Origin: JAJDNS01 sp963578825 | Lineage (GTDB): Bacteria; Acidobacteriota; Vicinamibacteria; Fen-336 | Direction: 5' to 3' | Assembly (NCBI GenBank): GCA_963578825.1 | Contig: CAUZDW010000013.1 | Span: 34,242-98,241, forward strand | DNA: 64,000 nt | In this document: piece after piece, positions 51,885 through 60,097 of the stretch | Numbering within the stretch: the first letter of the stretch is position 1 | How the letters are laid out: the number at the start of each line of letters is the position of its first letter | Notes under the pieces: generated by a model | What the model was told of the DNA's origin: nothing | The model's input: only the letters and a program-made list of their open reading frames with translations | Databases searched by the model: none | Made by a program: the position numbers and the translations under genes

Positions 51885-53492
51885 ATGAAGCGGGCCCCAC
51901 TCCTTGCAACCCTCCTTCCGATCCTCCTCGCCGGGTGCACTATGTCCGAGCAGGCCGCTCACTTTGACTATGTGGTTGTCGGTGCCGGCGCGGCGGGAAG
52001 CGTTCTCGCCCATCGATTGACCGAGGACCCCGGGACGAGCGTCCTCGTGCTCGAGGCCGGCGGCCCGGACGACGACCCGAGGATCCGCGAGCCTTCGTCG
52101 TTCCGCCAGCTCCTCGCGTCGCCCTTCAACTGGGACTACTCGACGAAGGAGGAGCCGAGCCTCAACGAGCGCAAGATCTCCTGGCCTCAGGGCCGAGGCT
52201 GGGGGGGCAGCGGGTCGATCTCCGCGATGATCTACGTTCGCGGCCACCCTCATGACTTCGACCGGTGGGAGGAGCTCGGGAATCCGGGATGGGGGTACGA
52301 CGCCGTCCTGCCGTACTTCAAGAAGGCCGAGAACCAGGAGCGGGGGGCGTCGACGTACCACGGGGTGGGAGGACCGCAGAACGTCGCCGATCCCCGGTGG
52401 GTCTCCCCCCTCTCGGAGGCCTTCATCGAGGCCGCCGTCGAGAGCGGGCTGCCGCGCAACGAGGACTTCAACGGCGAGCGCCAGGAAGGAGCCGGCTTCT
52501 ACCAGCTCAATCAAAAGGATGGGCAGAGGCACTCCGCCGCCGACGCGTACCTTCGCCCGGCCCTCGGGCGGCCGAACCTGACCCTCGAGAGCCACGCCCG
52601 GGTCACCCGCGTGCTGTGCGACGCTCAGCGCGCCGTCGGCGTTGCCTACACCCAGGACGGTCACCTTCACGAGGTGCGTGTCGAGCGCGAGGTCATCCTG
52701 AGCGCCGGGACCATCGGCTCCGCGAAGCTCCTGCTGCTCTCCGGGATCGGCCCCGCCGACGAGCTGGCCGAGCTGGGACTGACCGTGGTCCGGGATCTGC
52801 CCGGGGTTGGCAAGAACCTCCAGGACCACCCGCGAGTGGCGCTCACGTACGCTTCGCGCAAGCCTCTGGGGCTTTCGGACACCGAGCGGGAGCAGGCCGA
52901 GCGGGAGTACGAGGAGCACCGCACAGGACCCCTGTCCAGCAACGGGGTGGCGGCGGGGGCGTTCGCCCGGCTCTCACCAGACGAGCCGGCTCCCAGCCTC
53001 CAGATCATGCTGACGGCGAATCCTCCTGCGAGCGCCTACAGCGTGCACACCGTGCTCACGCACCCCCGCAGTCGCGGCTGGCTCCGACTCCGGACGAGCG
53101 ACCCCGCCGAGCCGCCAATCATCCAGGCCAACTACCTGGCCGACGAGCGAGACCTCGACGGCCTCGTCGGAGGGCTCGAGGTGGCTCGACGGATTACCGC
53201 AGCCAATGCTCTCTCGGAATATCGCGGCGAGGAGCTCGGCCCCGGGGACGGGGGCTGGGAGAGGGAGGCGCTTCACGACTACATCCGCGAGAACGTGGTC
53301 ACCTTCTTCCACCCCGTTGGGACGTGCCGCATGGGCTCCGACGAGGACGCCGTCGTCGATGCCGAGCTCCGGGTGAGGGGAGTCGCGGGGCTTCGGGTGA
53401 TCGACGCCTCCGTCATGCCGACGCTGCTGAGCGGCGCCACCCACGCGGCCACGGTCATGATCGCGGAGAAGGGAGCCGATCTCCTGAGGTGA
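51885..53492 (+). CDS. GMC oxidoreductase with lipoprotein signal
   Basis: This 535-residue FAD enzyme of the glucose-methanol-choline family has FAD Rossmann motif VVVGAGAAGSVLAHRLTED near residue 32, GMC signature ISWPQGRGWGGSGSIS, and the C-terminal active-site segments FFHPVGTCRMGSDED and LSGATHAATVMIAEKGADL. The ATG at 51885 starts a lipoprotein signal with lipobox LLAGC (C18); GMC enzymes are usually cytosolic or secreted, so a lipid anchor is unusual. It may oxidise an alcohol, choline-like compound or sugar. The next gene begins inside its stop (GTGA). Confidence 0.87.
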   Translation: MKRAPLLATLLPILLAGCTMSEQAAHFDYVVVGAGAAGSVLAHRLTEDPGTSVLVLEAGGPDDDPRIREPSSFRQLLASPFNWDYSTKEEPSLNERKISWPQGRGWGGSGSISAMIYVRGHPHDFDRWEELGNPGWGYDAVLPYFKKAENQERGASTYHGVGGPQNVADPRWVSPLSEAFIEAAVESGLPRNEDFNGERQEGAGFYQLNQKDGQRHSAADAYLRPALGRPNLTLESHARVTRVLCDAQRAVGVAYTQDGHLHEVRVEREVILSAGTIGSAKLLLLSGIGPADELAELGLTVVRDLPGVGKNLQDHPRVALTYASRKPLGLSDTEREQAEREYEEHRTGPLSSNGVAAGAFARLSPDEPAPSLQIMLTANPPASAYSVHTVLTHPRSRGWLRLRTSDPAEPPIIQANYLADERDLDGLVGGLEVARRITAANALSEYRGEELGPGDGGWEREALHDYIRENVVTFFHPVGTCRMGSDEDAVVDAELRVRGVAGLRVIDASVMPTLLSGATHAATVMIAEKGADLLR

Positions 53493-53661
53493 CGCCCGAC
53501 AGCGCCCGCGCCCTGCTCGGCTCGATCCTGACGCTGGCGTACTCGGGAGAGCTCGGGGCAATTCGGGCGTACGTCGGCCACCGGCACGCGCTCCGGGACT
53601 ACGCTCAGAAGCTCGAGCGGCGTCGCATCCTCGAAGATGAGATTCGGCACCGCCGGAAGTT
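53489..53661 (+). pseudogene. Truncated ferritin-like gene
   Basis: From a GTG overlapping the GMC stop, about 55 residues read as the start of a ferritin-like (COQ7/rubrerythrin-related) helical domain: ILTLAYSGELGAIRAYVGHR and ILEDEIRHRR carry the E and ExxRH-type metal ligands. The match then ends abruptly, and the following codons are the antisense of the neighbouring VWA gene. The missing second half and the shared junction indicate a broken gene or a false join. Coupling to the GMC gene suggests it once formed part of that operon. Confidence 0.6.
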
Positions 53662-54245
53662 GCCGCCGCCCGCTTCGGCCATCCGGCTCAGGAGATCCTC
53701 ATCGAATCCGCGACCCACGCCCAGCGTGGGGTCGTGGCTCCGTCCTTGCGGAGGCCCGCCGCGTGGCTGACGATCGTCTCGGGATCGGTGATGCCACGGT
53801 TTGCGAAGCCGTCGGTCAACAGCAGGCACCGGCCGAGCCGGGCGGGGGAGAGGCCCTCGCTCACCTGCTCGCAGCCGCTCAGCCAGCCGCCGCACAGGTC
53901 CGTGTCCCCCCGAGCGCTGACCCGCCGTAGCACGGTCTCCGCATGATCCTTCGCCACGTCGTCGGCCACCCGGGACGGCACCAGCACGACCACTCGCTCG
54001 TTGTAGATGACGACGCTCAGCCGATCGTCCTCTCCCAGCGAGCGCACCGCACGAATCGCCCCCTCGCGGACCAGGTCCAGCTTCTCGCCGTGCATCGAGC
54101 CGGAGCGATCGAGAACCAGAGCCAGGTTGACCGGCGTTCGTGGCGGGCGCCGCGGGGCCACGATCTCCACGCGAAGATGGCGCTTGGATCGCTCCGCGCT
54201 GGGGGGCAGCCTCTGATCGGCCTGGACGTACAAGCTCCTGGGCAC
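53653..54245 (-). pseudogene. Truncated VWA-domain protein gene
   Basis: The product starts at a GTG (54245) after GAGGAGG and carries a von Willebrand A domain: MIDAS D46-R-S48-G-S50, RGDTDLCGGW and LLLTDGFANRG. Near 53730 the frame shifts: TLGVGRGFDEDLLSRMAEAGGGNF continues in the next frame, consistent with one missing base in ACCCC. The match ends at GGNFR, where the family's sequence normally goes on; the next bases are the antisense of the ferritin-like gene. The C-terminal part is thus lost at the same junction as the ferritin-like gene. Confidence 0.68.
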
Positions 54246-54260
54246 GTCCGTCAGACCTCC

Positions 54261-54403
54261 TCACGACAGAACGACAGCCCTACTCGCGGCGGTGAGCCTC
54301 TCGAGCTCCGCCGTCCAATTCTGCACGATGCGGATCTCGCCGCGTCCTTCGGGCGCCTGATGGCGGCGGTGATGCGGTAGTGCGAGAGCGTCTGGCCCAC
54401 CAA
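54261..54403 (-). pseudogene. Internally deleted Ser/Thr kinase-PD40 remnant
   Basis: On the minus strand, a start-like segment VGQTLSHYRITAAI, which matches the typical N-terminus of PknB-type kinases just before the glycine loop, is joined after about 15 codons to GEIRIVQNWTAELERL in another frame, which matches the usual C-terminus of kinase-PD40 proteins of the same group. Everything between has been deleted. The start would be TTG at 54403 or GTG at 54400; the C-terminal stop is the TGA at 54261. The VWA gene starts 15 bp downstream. The identification is by recalled consensus and is moderately sure. Confidence 0.5.
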
Positions 54404-54798
54404 AGGATTCGCTCGTTTCCTTCGCGATTACCAATCACTGATGGAGAACGGGGTCATTCTAGCGGCTCAGCCCTGCTGGCCACGAGACCGCTTGTCGTCT
54501 CAGGTCTCGAGAAAGGGGTTGACGACGCGAACATGTGTGTAGCCCCTCCTTGACGGCTGACCAGCCAGGCGTCCAGGAAACAGTCAACGTTCGTGGAGTT
54601 CGTCCCGGGTCCAGGTGCTTTCCCACCTCGGCCCCTGAATCGCGACACAGCTTCGCAATGCGACGGCGCGCCCTCCCTCGGGGTGATTCGTGCTGCGTGG
54701 TCAAATGCTTCATGGCCACATGATGCGGGCGGCTGTGCAAACGATCAAGGCGGTCGCGGCTTCCAGATCCCACGGCCCGACCTCACGGTCAGAGAGCC
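54404..54798. other. Intergenic stretch with no recognisable feature
   Basis: This gap of about 395 bp separates the kinase remnant from the dehydrogenase gene. Several short open frames exist on both strands, but none shows a recognisable domain, signal or ribosome site. It may hold further gene debris from the rearrangement next door. Confidence 0.5.
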
Positions 54799-55872
54799 TC
54801 AGGAGGACAGCCGCTCCACCACGGCCGCACCCACCTCGTCGGTGGTGGCCGTGCCCCCGAGATCGGGCGTCAGGACTCGGCCCTGCTCGAGGAGCCCGGT
54901 GACGGCGCCGTCCACCCGGCGGGCGGCCTCCGTCTCGCCCAGGAAGTTGAGCATCATACCGCCGGCCACGACGGTGGCGAGGGGGTTGGCGCGCCCCGTC
55001 CCGACGATGTCGGGGGCGGAGCCGTGGACGGGCTCGAACATCGAGGGAGACGTCCGATTGGGGTTCAGGTTCGCGCTGGCACCCAGGCCCAGGCTTCCGG
55101 TGATCATGGCGCTCATGTCGGTGAGGATGTCGCCGAAGAGGTTCGAGGCCACGATCACGTCGAAGCTCTCCGGTCGGCGGATGAGGTCCATGCAGGCCGC
55201 GTCCACGAGGAGCGACTGAGTTCGGATGTCCGGAAAGTCGGCGGCCACTTCTTTGAAGACTCGATCCCAGAACGCCATGCTGTACCCTTGGGCGTTGGAC
55301 TTCGTTACGGAGGTCAGGAGCCGCTTCTTGCCACGTTGCCGCGTCAGCTCGAAGGCGAAGCGCATGATCCGCTCGGTGCCCTTTCGGGTGAAGACCGCCG
55401 TCTGGAGGGCCACCTCGTCGGCGCCGCCGGCGTAGAGGTTGCCTCCGATCTGTGAGTACTCCCCCTCCGTGTTCTCCCGCACGACGACGAGATCGATGTC
55501 TCCCGCCTTTTTCCCGGCCAGGGGGGACGTCACGCCGGGGTGGAGGATCGAGGGACGGACGCACGCCCACTGGTCGAACTCCCTGCGGATGGGGAGGAGC
55601 AGCCCGTTCAGGGTGATGTGGTCCGGAATGTCCGGGTGGCCCACCGCTCCGAGGTAGAGCGCCTCGAACGTGCGGAGCTCGTCCAGGGCTCCGTCCGCCA
55701 TCATCGAGCCGTGCTCCAGGTACTGGTCGGAGCCCCAGGGGAAGTTGACCCAGCTCAGGCGGAAGCCGAAGCGCTCGCCGGCCGCCTCCAGGACCCGGAT
55801 GCCGACCGGGATCACCTCCTTGCCGATTCCATCCCCGGGAATCACAGCGATCTGATACGTCTTCTCGTTCAC
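54799..55872 (-). CDS. Tartrate/D-malate-type dehydrogenase (IDH/IMDH family)
   Basis: This 357-residue beta-decarboxylating dehydrogenase is of the isocitrate/isopropylmalate family. YQIAVIPGDGIGKEVIPVG is the N-terminus. The HPDIPDHITLNGLLLPIRRE block is typical of tartrate dehydrogenase/D-malate dehydrogenase (TtuC/DmlA) rather than LeuB. DAACMDLIRRPESFDVIVASNLFGDILTDM carries the metal-binding aspartates, and EPVHGSAPDIVG the cofactor loop. The start GTG overlaps the stop of a dicarboxylate transporter gene (GTGA), which supports a dicarboxylic-acid substrate. The NAD or NADP preference is not read here. Confidence 0.84.
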   Translation of the reverse strand: MNEKTYQIAVIPGDGIGKEVIPVGIRVLEAAGERFGFRLSWVNFPWGSDQYLEHGSMMADGALDELRTFEALYLGAVGHPDIPDHITLNGLLLPIRREFDQWACVRPSILHPGVTSPLAGKKAGDIDLVVVRENTEGEYSQIGGNLYAGGADEVALQTAVFTRKGTERIMRFAFELTRQRGKKRLLTSVTKSNAQGYSMAFWDRVFKEVAADFPDIRTQSLLVDAACMDLIRRPESFDVIVASNLFGDILTDMSAMITGSLGLGASANLNPNRTSPSMFEPVHGSAPDIVGTGRANPLATVVAGGMMLNFLGETEAARRVDGAVTGLLEQGRVLTPDLGGTATTDEVGAAVVERLSS

Positions 55873-57275
55873 CACAGGCCGATCACCTTCCACCAGGCAA
55901 ACCCCAGGGGCAGCCAGACGAGACAGTGCAGGAGGGACATGAGAAAACCAATCCGCCACCACTCGCCCTGGCTCACGTACCCGGCGCCAAAGATGATGGG
56001 CGCCGGGCCCGTCGCGTAGTGGGTCATGGCGGCGTTGAGGTTGGAGAAGAAGCCGAGGCTCAGCGCCGCCAGGAGCGGCGGGGCCCCCACAGCCAGGGCG
56101 AGAGCGAAGAATGCCGGGAAGAAGGCGGTGACGTGGGCGGTCATGCTGGCGAAGGCGTAGTGCGAGTAGAGATAGATCAGGAGCAGGGCCACGAGCGCCG
56201 CGGGCCACGGCCATCCTTCGACCAGCCCCCCGGCCCGGTTCGCGAACGCCTCGAGAAGCCCGGCCTCGTTCAGCTGCCCCGCGAGCATCACGAGCCCCCC
56301 GAACCACATGAGGGCGTTCCAGGCGCCGCTCTCACCGACCACGTCCTGCCAGCGAAGGACCCCCAACACGAGCAGGGCGCTGATCCCGAGGTAGGCCACG
56401 GTGGTGACGGAGCCGCCGTGCCAGGTGGCAGTGACCCAGAGCGACAGCACCAGCATGAAGACCCCGGCCATCCCCTTCTCATCACGAGTCATGGGTCCCA
56501 TGCCCCGAAGGTGCTCCCGGGCGTGCCCCCGTGCCTCACTCGTGTCTTTTATCTCCGGAGGAGCCAGGCGGTAGATCGCGTACGGAACAATCGCGAGACT
56601 CACGAGGCCGGGCACCGACGCCGCCAGGGCCCACATGCCCCACGTCACCTGAACCCCCGAGGCCTGGAGCGCCATCTCCGCGACGAGCGGGTTGGCGGCC
56701 ATGGACGTCAGGAACATGGCCGAGACCACCATGTCGCCCTGGTACAGCGTCGTCATGAGAAACGCCCCGAGCCGCCTGGCACTCGGCCCCGGGTGGGATT
56801 CGAAGGCTCGGGCGATGCTCCCGGTGATGGGGAAGAGCACACCCCCCGAGCGAGCGGTGTTCGAAGGGGTCACCGGGGCCATCGCCAGGTCGGCCAGGAG
56901 CAGCGAGTAGCCGAGGCGCAACGAGCTGCTGCCGACCGCGGCGATGATCATGTACGCGATACGCTCGCCCAGGCGCGTCTTGACGAAGCCCCGGGCAAAG
57001 ATGAACGCGGCGACGATGAGCCACACCGTCGGGTTGGAGAACCCGGACAGGGTCTGGCGAATCGAGAGGATGCCCAGCAGGTTGGCTGCGGTGATCCCGA
57101 TGAGCACCACCGCCCCTGCGGGCAGGGGCTGCGCGATCAGCCCGGCGATCGTGCCGGCGAAGACCGACAGCAGGCCCCACGCGCGCGCGTCGAAGTCGCC
57201 ATGGGGGCCGAGCCAGACGACCACGCCAACCGCGAGGGGAACGACCCATCGTATGACGTCGCTACGGGTTGCCAA
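55869..57275 (-). CDS. DASS family dicarboxylate transporter
   Basis: This 468-residue inner-membrane carrier of the divalent anion:sodium symporter family (SLC13/DiT1-like) has about eleven to thirteen helices. The family's SNT substrate/Na+ site is seen as TPSNTARSGGVLFPI near residue 138, and a second hairpin lies in the C-terminal half (FFSNLNAAMTHYATGPAPII). It resembles plastid 2-oxoglutarate/malate translocators and bacterial homologues for tartrate, malate or succinate. The start is a TTG with AAGGAG 6-8 bp upstream. With the downstream dehydrogenase it makes a likely uptake-plus-oxidation unit. Confidence 0.87.
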   Translation of the reverse strand: MATRSDVIRWVVPLAVGVVVWLGPHGDFDARAWGLLSVFAGTIAGLIAQPLPAGAVVLIGITAANLLGILSIRQTLSGFSNPTVWLIVAAFIFARGFVKTRLGERIAYMIIAAVGSSSLRLGYSLLLADLAMAPVTPSNTARSGGVLFPITGSIARAFESHPGPSARRLGAFLMTTLYQGDMVVSAMFLTSMAANPLVAEMALQASGVQVTWGMWALAASVPGLVSLAIVPYAIYRLAPPEIKDTSEARGHAREHLRGMGPMTRDEKGMAGVFMLVLSLWVTATWHGGSVTTVAYLGISALLVLGVLRWQDVVGESGAWNALMWFGGLVMLAGQLNEAGLLEAFANRAGGLVEGWPWPAALVALLLIYLYSHYAFASMTAHVTAFFPAFFALALAVGAPPLLAALSLGFFSNLNAAMTHYATGPAPIIFGAGYVSQGEWWRIGFLMSLLHCLVWLPLGFAWWKVIGLW

Positions 57276-57413
57276 GGGACACTCCTTCGCCGCCTCTCGA
57301 CTCGGCCATCCCTGGCGGGTGCTCGCACGCCCCGGGAAGCCGGGTGGGATTCTAGCTCACGCCTTGGTGGGGGACGCTGCTGCCACTACGATGGCCGCAG
57401 GCCACCATTTGTC

Positions 57414-59111
57414 ATGACCCGTTTCGCCCGTCAACCGGCACCCCGGCTCCTCCTTGCGGCTGTCCCCTTCCTTTTCGCCGGCTGCACCGGCCCGGCCGAG
57501 AGCGTCACGCCCCCGGCGAGCACCGCCGAGCGCCCGAACATCCTCGTTATCGTGGCCGACGATCTCGGCTTTTCGGACCTCGGGTTCCTTGGCAGCGAGA
57601 TCCGCACGCCTCACATCGACGCGCTGGCGGCGTCCGGGACCGTTCTCACGAACTTCCACGTCGGCCCCGCGTGCTCGCCCACCCGGGCGATGCTGCTCAC
57701 GGGGGTCGACACGCACCCTGCGGGCCTGGGCTCGATGTCGGGCGAGGGCGATGCGAACCAGTACGGACAGCCGGGCTACGAAGGGTTCCTCACCGGTCGC
57801 GTCGTCACCGTGGCGAGCCTGCTCCGGGACGCAGGCTATGCCACCGCAATGGTGGGCAAATGGCATCTCGGTGAGTGGGATGTGCTCCTTCCGCACAATC
57901 GGGGCTTCGAGCGATCGTTCGTTCTCCCGGGCGCCGGCGCCAGCCACTTCGCCGATGCCCAGCGACTGGGCAATACGAGCATCCCGGCCCAGTACTGGGA
58001 GGGCGGGCAACCGGTCGGGCTGCCGGCCGACTTCTACTCCTCCGATTTCTACACCGACAGGCTCATCCGCTACCTCGAGGAGGCTCATGGCCAGGGCCGA
58101 CCGTTCTTCGCCTACGCCGCCTACACCGCACCTCACTGGCCCTTGCACGCCAAAGATAAAGACATCGACCGCTACCGCGGTGCCTACGACGCCGGGTGGG
58201 ACGCACTGCGCGAGCGGCGCGTTGCGGGTCTCGTACGCGCCGGCGTCCTCTCATCGGATGTGGCGGTTCCGCCCCGTCTCCCCTTCGCCCCCGACTGGAA
58301 GAGCCTGTCGGTCGAGGAGCGCCGGCGCGAGGCCCGCAGGATGGAGATCTACGCGGCCATGGTCCAGAACCTCGACGCCAACATCGGCCGCCTTCTCGAT
58401 CACCTGAAGCGAATCGGCGAGTACGACGACACGCTCATCCTGTTCTTCTCGGACAACGGCGCCGAAGGCAACCCTATCGAAGAAGCGCCCTGGACCTGGA
58501 AGGGCGCCGACAACAGCCTCGCCAACATGGGTCGTGCCGGGTCCTACCTGTCCTATGGGCCGGGCTGGGCTCAGGCCAGCAGCGCGCCCTTCCGGCTCTT
58601 CAAGTCGTTCCCGACGGAGGGTGGCATCCGGGTGCCCGCCATCGCCGTGCTGCCCGGCGGAGCCTCGGGACCGACCGGCCTCCACGACACGTTCGCCTCG
58701 ATCAAGGACGTCGTCCCCACGGTGCTGGAGCTGGCTGGCGTCGAGCACCCTGGCGGCCGGTATCGGGGTCGGCCGGTGGCCGAGCTCGAAGGCGCCTCGA
58801 TGCTACCGTTCCTCCGCGGCCAGGCCCCCGCCGTTCACCCCGACGACTACGCGATGGGGTGGGAGCTCTTTGGACGGCGAGCCCTGCTGCAAGGGAGCTG
58901 GAAGCTGGTGTGGCTCTGGGAGCCTTACGGATCCCAGCGGTGGGCCCTCTACGACCTGGCCCACGATCCTGGTGAGACAGACGACCTTTCGACCCAGAAC
59001 CCCGAGAAGCTGAAGCAGCTCCAGGCCCTCTGGTCCGAGTACGCCGAGCGCAACGGCGTCGTCCTCCCGAGTCACGACACCTCCTACGCCCTCGAGCCCC
59101 TCGAGCGATAG
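57414..59111 (+). CDS. Sulfatase (arylsulfatase family, lipoprotein)
   Basis: This 565-residue type I sulfatase has the formylglycine-generating core CSPTRAMLLTG beginning at C87; C87 would be converted to formylglycine. NILVIVADDLGFSDLGFLG supplies the metal-binding aspartates, VGKWHLG the conserved K and H, and FFSDNGAEG the later D and N. A lipoprotein signal (LLLAAVPFLFAGC) suggests an outer-membrane or periplasmic anchor. The subfamily is of the arylsulfatase A-like kind; substrate unknown (sulfated polysaccharide or aromatic sulfate). It is transcribed divergently from the DASS transporter. Confidence 0.9.
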   Translation: MTRFARQPAPRLLLAAVPFLFAGCTGPAESVTPPASTAERPNILVIVADDLGFSDLGFLGSEIRTPHIDALAASGTVLTNFHVGPACSPTRAMLLTGVDTHPAGLGSMSGEGDANQYGQPGYEGFLTGRVVTVASLLRDAGYATAMVGKWHLGEWDVLLPHNRGFERSFVLPGAGASHFADAQRLGNTSIPAQYWEGGQPVGLPADFYSSDFYTDRLIRYLEEAHGQGRPFFAYAAYTAPHWPLHAKDKDIDRYRGAYDAGWDALRERRVAGLVRAGVLSSDVAVPPRLPFAPDWKSLSVEERRREARRMEIYAAMVQNLDANIGRLLDHLKRIGEYDDTLILFFSDNGAEGNPIEEAPWTWKGADNSLANMGRAGSYLSYGPGWAQASSAPFRLFKSFPTEGGIRVPAIAVLPGGASGPTGLHDTFASIKDVVPTVLELAGVEHPGGRYRGRPVAELEGASMLPFLRGQAPAVHPDDYAMGWELFGRRALLQGSWKLVWLWEPYGSQRWALYDLAHDPGETDDLSTQNPEKLKQLQALWSEYAERNGVVLPSHDTSYALEPLER

Positions 59112-59142
59112 CGAAAGGGGAATCGGACCCCGGCCCGCTAGT

Positions 59143-59191
59143 GGTGGATGCTTCGTCGCGCGCCCAGCGAAGAAGCTCCTCTGCATGACTC
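59143..59191. repeat. Hairpin repeat, copy 2
   Basis: This segment matches 10728-10776: GGTGGATGCTTCGTCGCG is shared exactly, and the tail CTCCTCTGCATGACT is also shared, with mismatches between them. GTGGTG just before and CACCAC just after the element can pair, and CTTCG/CGAAG inside can form a smaller stem. It lies in the gap between the sulfatase gene and a decayed DJ-1-family gene. Confidence 0.6.
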
Positions 59192-59269
59192 TTCACCACC
59201 ATGCGGACAGGGTGGCGTCCCCGGCCGTCGCGGCCTATGTTGAGACGGGCGGGGATCTCGGGAGGGGAT

Positions 59270-60007
59270 ATGCAGCGACGAAGTTTCTTGAAGACGTTGT
59301 CAGCGGTTGCGGCTGGGATGGGGCTGGGGGGCGCGATGTCGGGAGTCGCCGGCGCGGAGCCGAGCGGTGAGCCCATCGCGAAGGGGAAGCCTCTGACGCC
59401 GCCCAAGGACCATGGCTCCATTACCGTGGCGTTCGCCCTGGCGGACGGGCCACCATCATCGACTTCTGCGGGCCCTGGGAGGTGTTCCAGGACGTGATGG
59501 TCTTCGGCTCCGGGGGCAGCCACGGCGATCACCACATGCCCTTCAAGCTGCACACGGTGGCTGCCACCACGGAGCCCATCACCGCCAGCGGCGGCATGCG
59601 AATCATCCCCGCCACACCTTCGACGACGCGCCCGATCCCGACCTGATCGTTGTGCCGGCGCTTCGGGGCAATGACGCGCTCCACGACTGGCTGCGGGCCA
59701 CGAAGGACAAGACGGACGTCACCATGTCCGTCTGCACCGGCGCCTTTCAGCTGGCCCAGGCGGGGTTGCTGGATGGCCTCCAGGCAACCACTCATCACGA
59801 CTTCTACGACTCGTTCGCGGAGAAGTTCCCGACGTCCAGCTGGAGCGCGGCCTCAGGTTCGTGGAGACCGAGCACATCGCCACAGCCGGCGGCCTGACCT
59901 CGGGTATCGACCTGGCGCTCCGGGTGGTGGAGCGCTACTTCGGCCGCGAGTAGGTGGAGCAGACGGCCGAGTACATGGAGTACACGGGGCGGGGCTGGAG
60001 AGTCTGA
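59270..60007 (+). pseudogene. Decayed exported DJ-1/PfpI-family gene
   Basis: The start is an ATG at 59270 after GGAGGGG, followed by a Tat-like signal (QRRSFLKTLSAVAAGMGLGG). The DJ-1/GATase1-like domain continues as ATIIDFCGPWEVFQDV, PDLIVVPALRGND and MSVCTGAFQLAQAGLLDG, in which the cysteine is the elbow nucleophile. Three frame changes (near 59449, 59612 and 59830) each fit one missing base in a G or C run. The last part, FVETEHIATAGGLTSGIDLAL, then meets an in-frame TAG at 59950, beyond which TAEYMEYTGRGWRV continues the family's C-terminus to 60007. The nonsense codon suggests real decay even if the frameshifts are errors. Confidence 0.75.
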
Positions 60008-60072
60008 GCTCGCCAGTCGATCCCGCCCTCCGCCTCGCTCGGGCTGGAGTTGACTCCGCCCAGGGTGTATGA

Positions 60073-60094
60073 TTTATCCGTTCAGCCGGATAAA
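60073..60094 (+). promoter_or_regulatory. Inverted repeat, candidate ArsR-type operator
   Basis: TTTATCCG (60073-60080) and CGGATAAA (60087-60094) form a perfect 8-bp inverted repeat with a 6-base spacer, ending 3 bp before the ATG of the ArsR-methyltransferase gene. It is AT-richer than its surroundings. Binding of the encoded regulator here would control its own gene and ahcY. Confidence 0.45.
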
Positions 60095-60097
60095 GGG

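Noticed and set aside
54454..54773. Small open frames on the minus strand in the gap before the dehydrogenase gene
   Set aside because: No ribosome site, domain or signal, and composition is like shadow frames elsewhere.
60008..60097. SAH riboswitch upstream of the ahcY operon
   Set aside because: The conserved riboswitch core was not found in the 90-bp leader; a protein-binding inverted repeat is seen instead.
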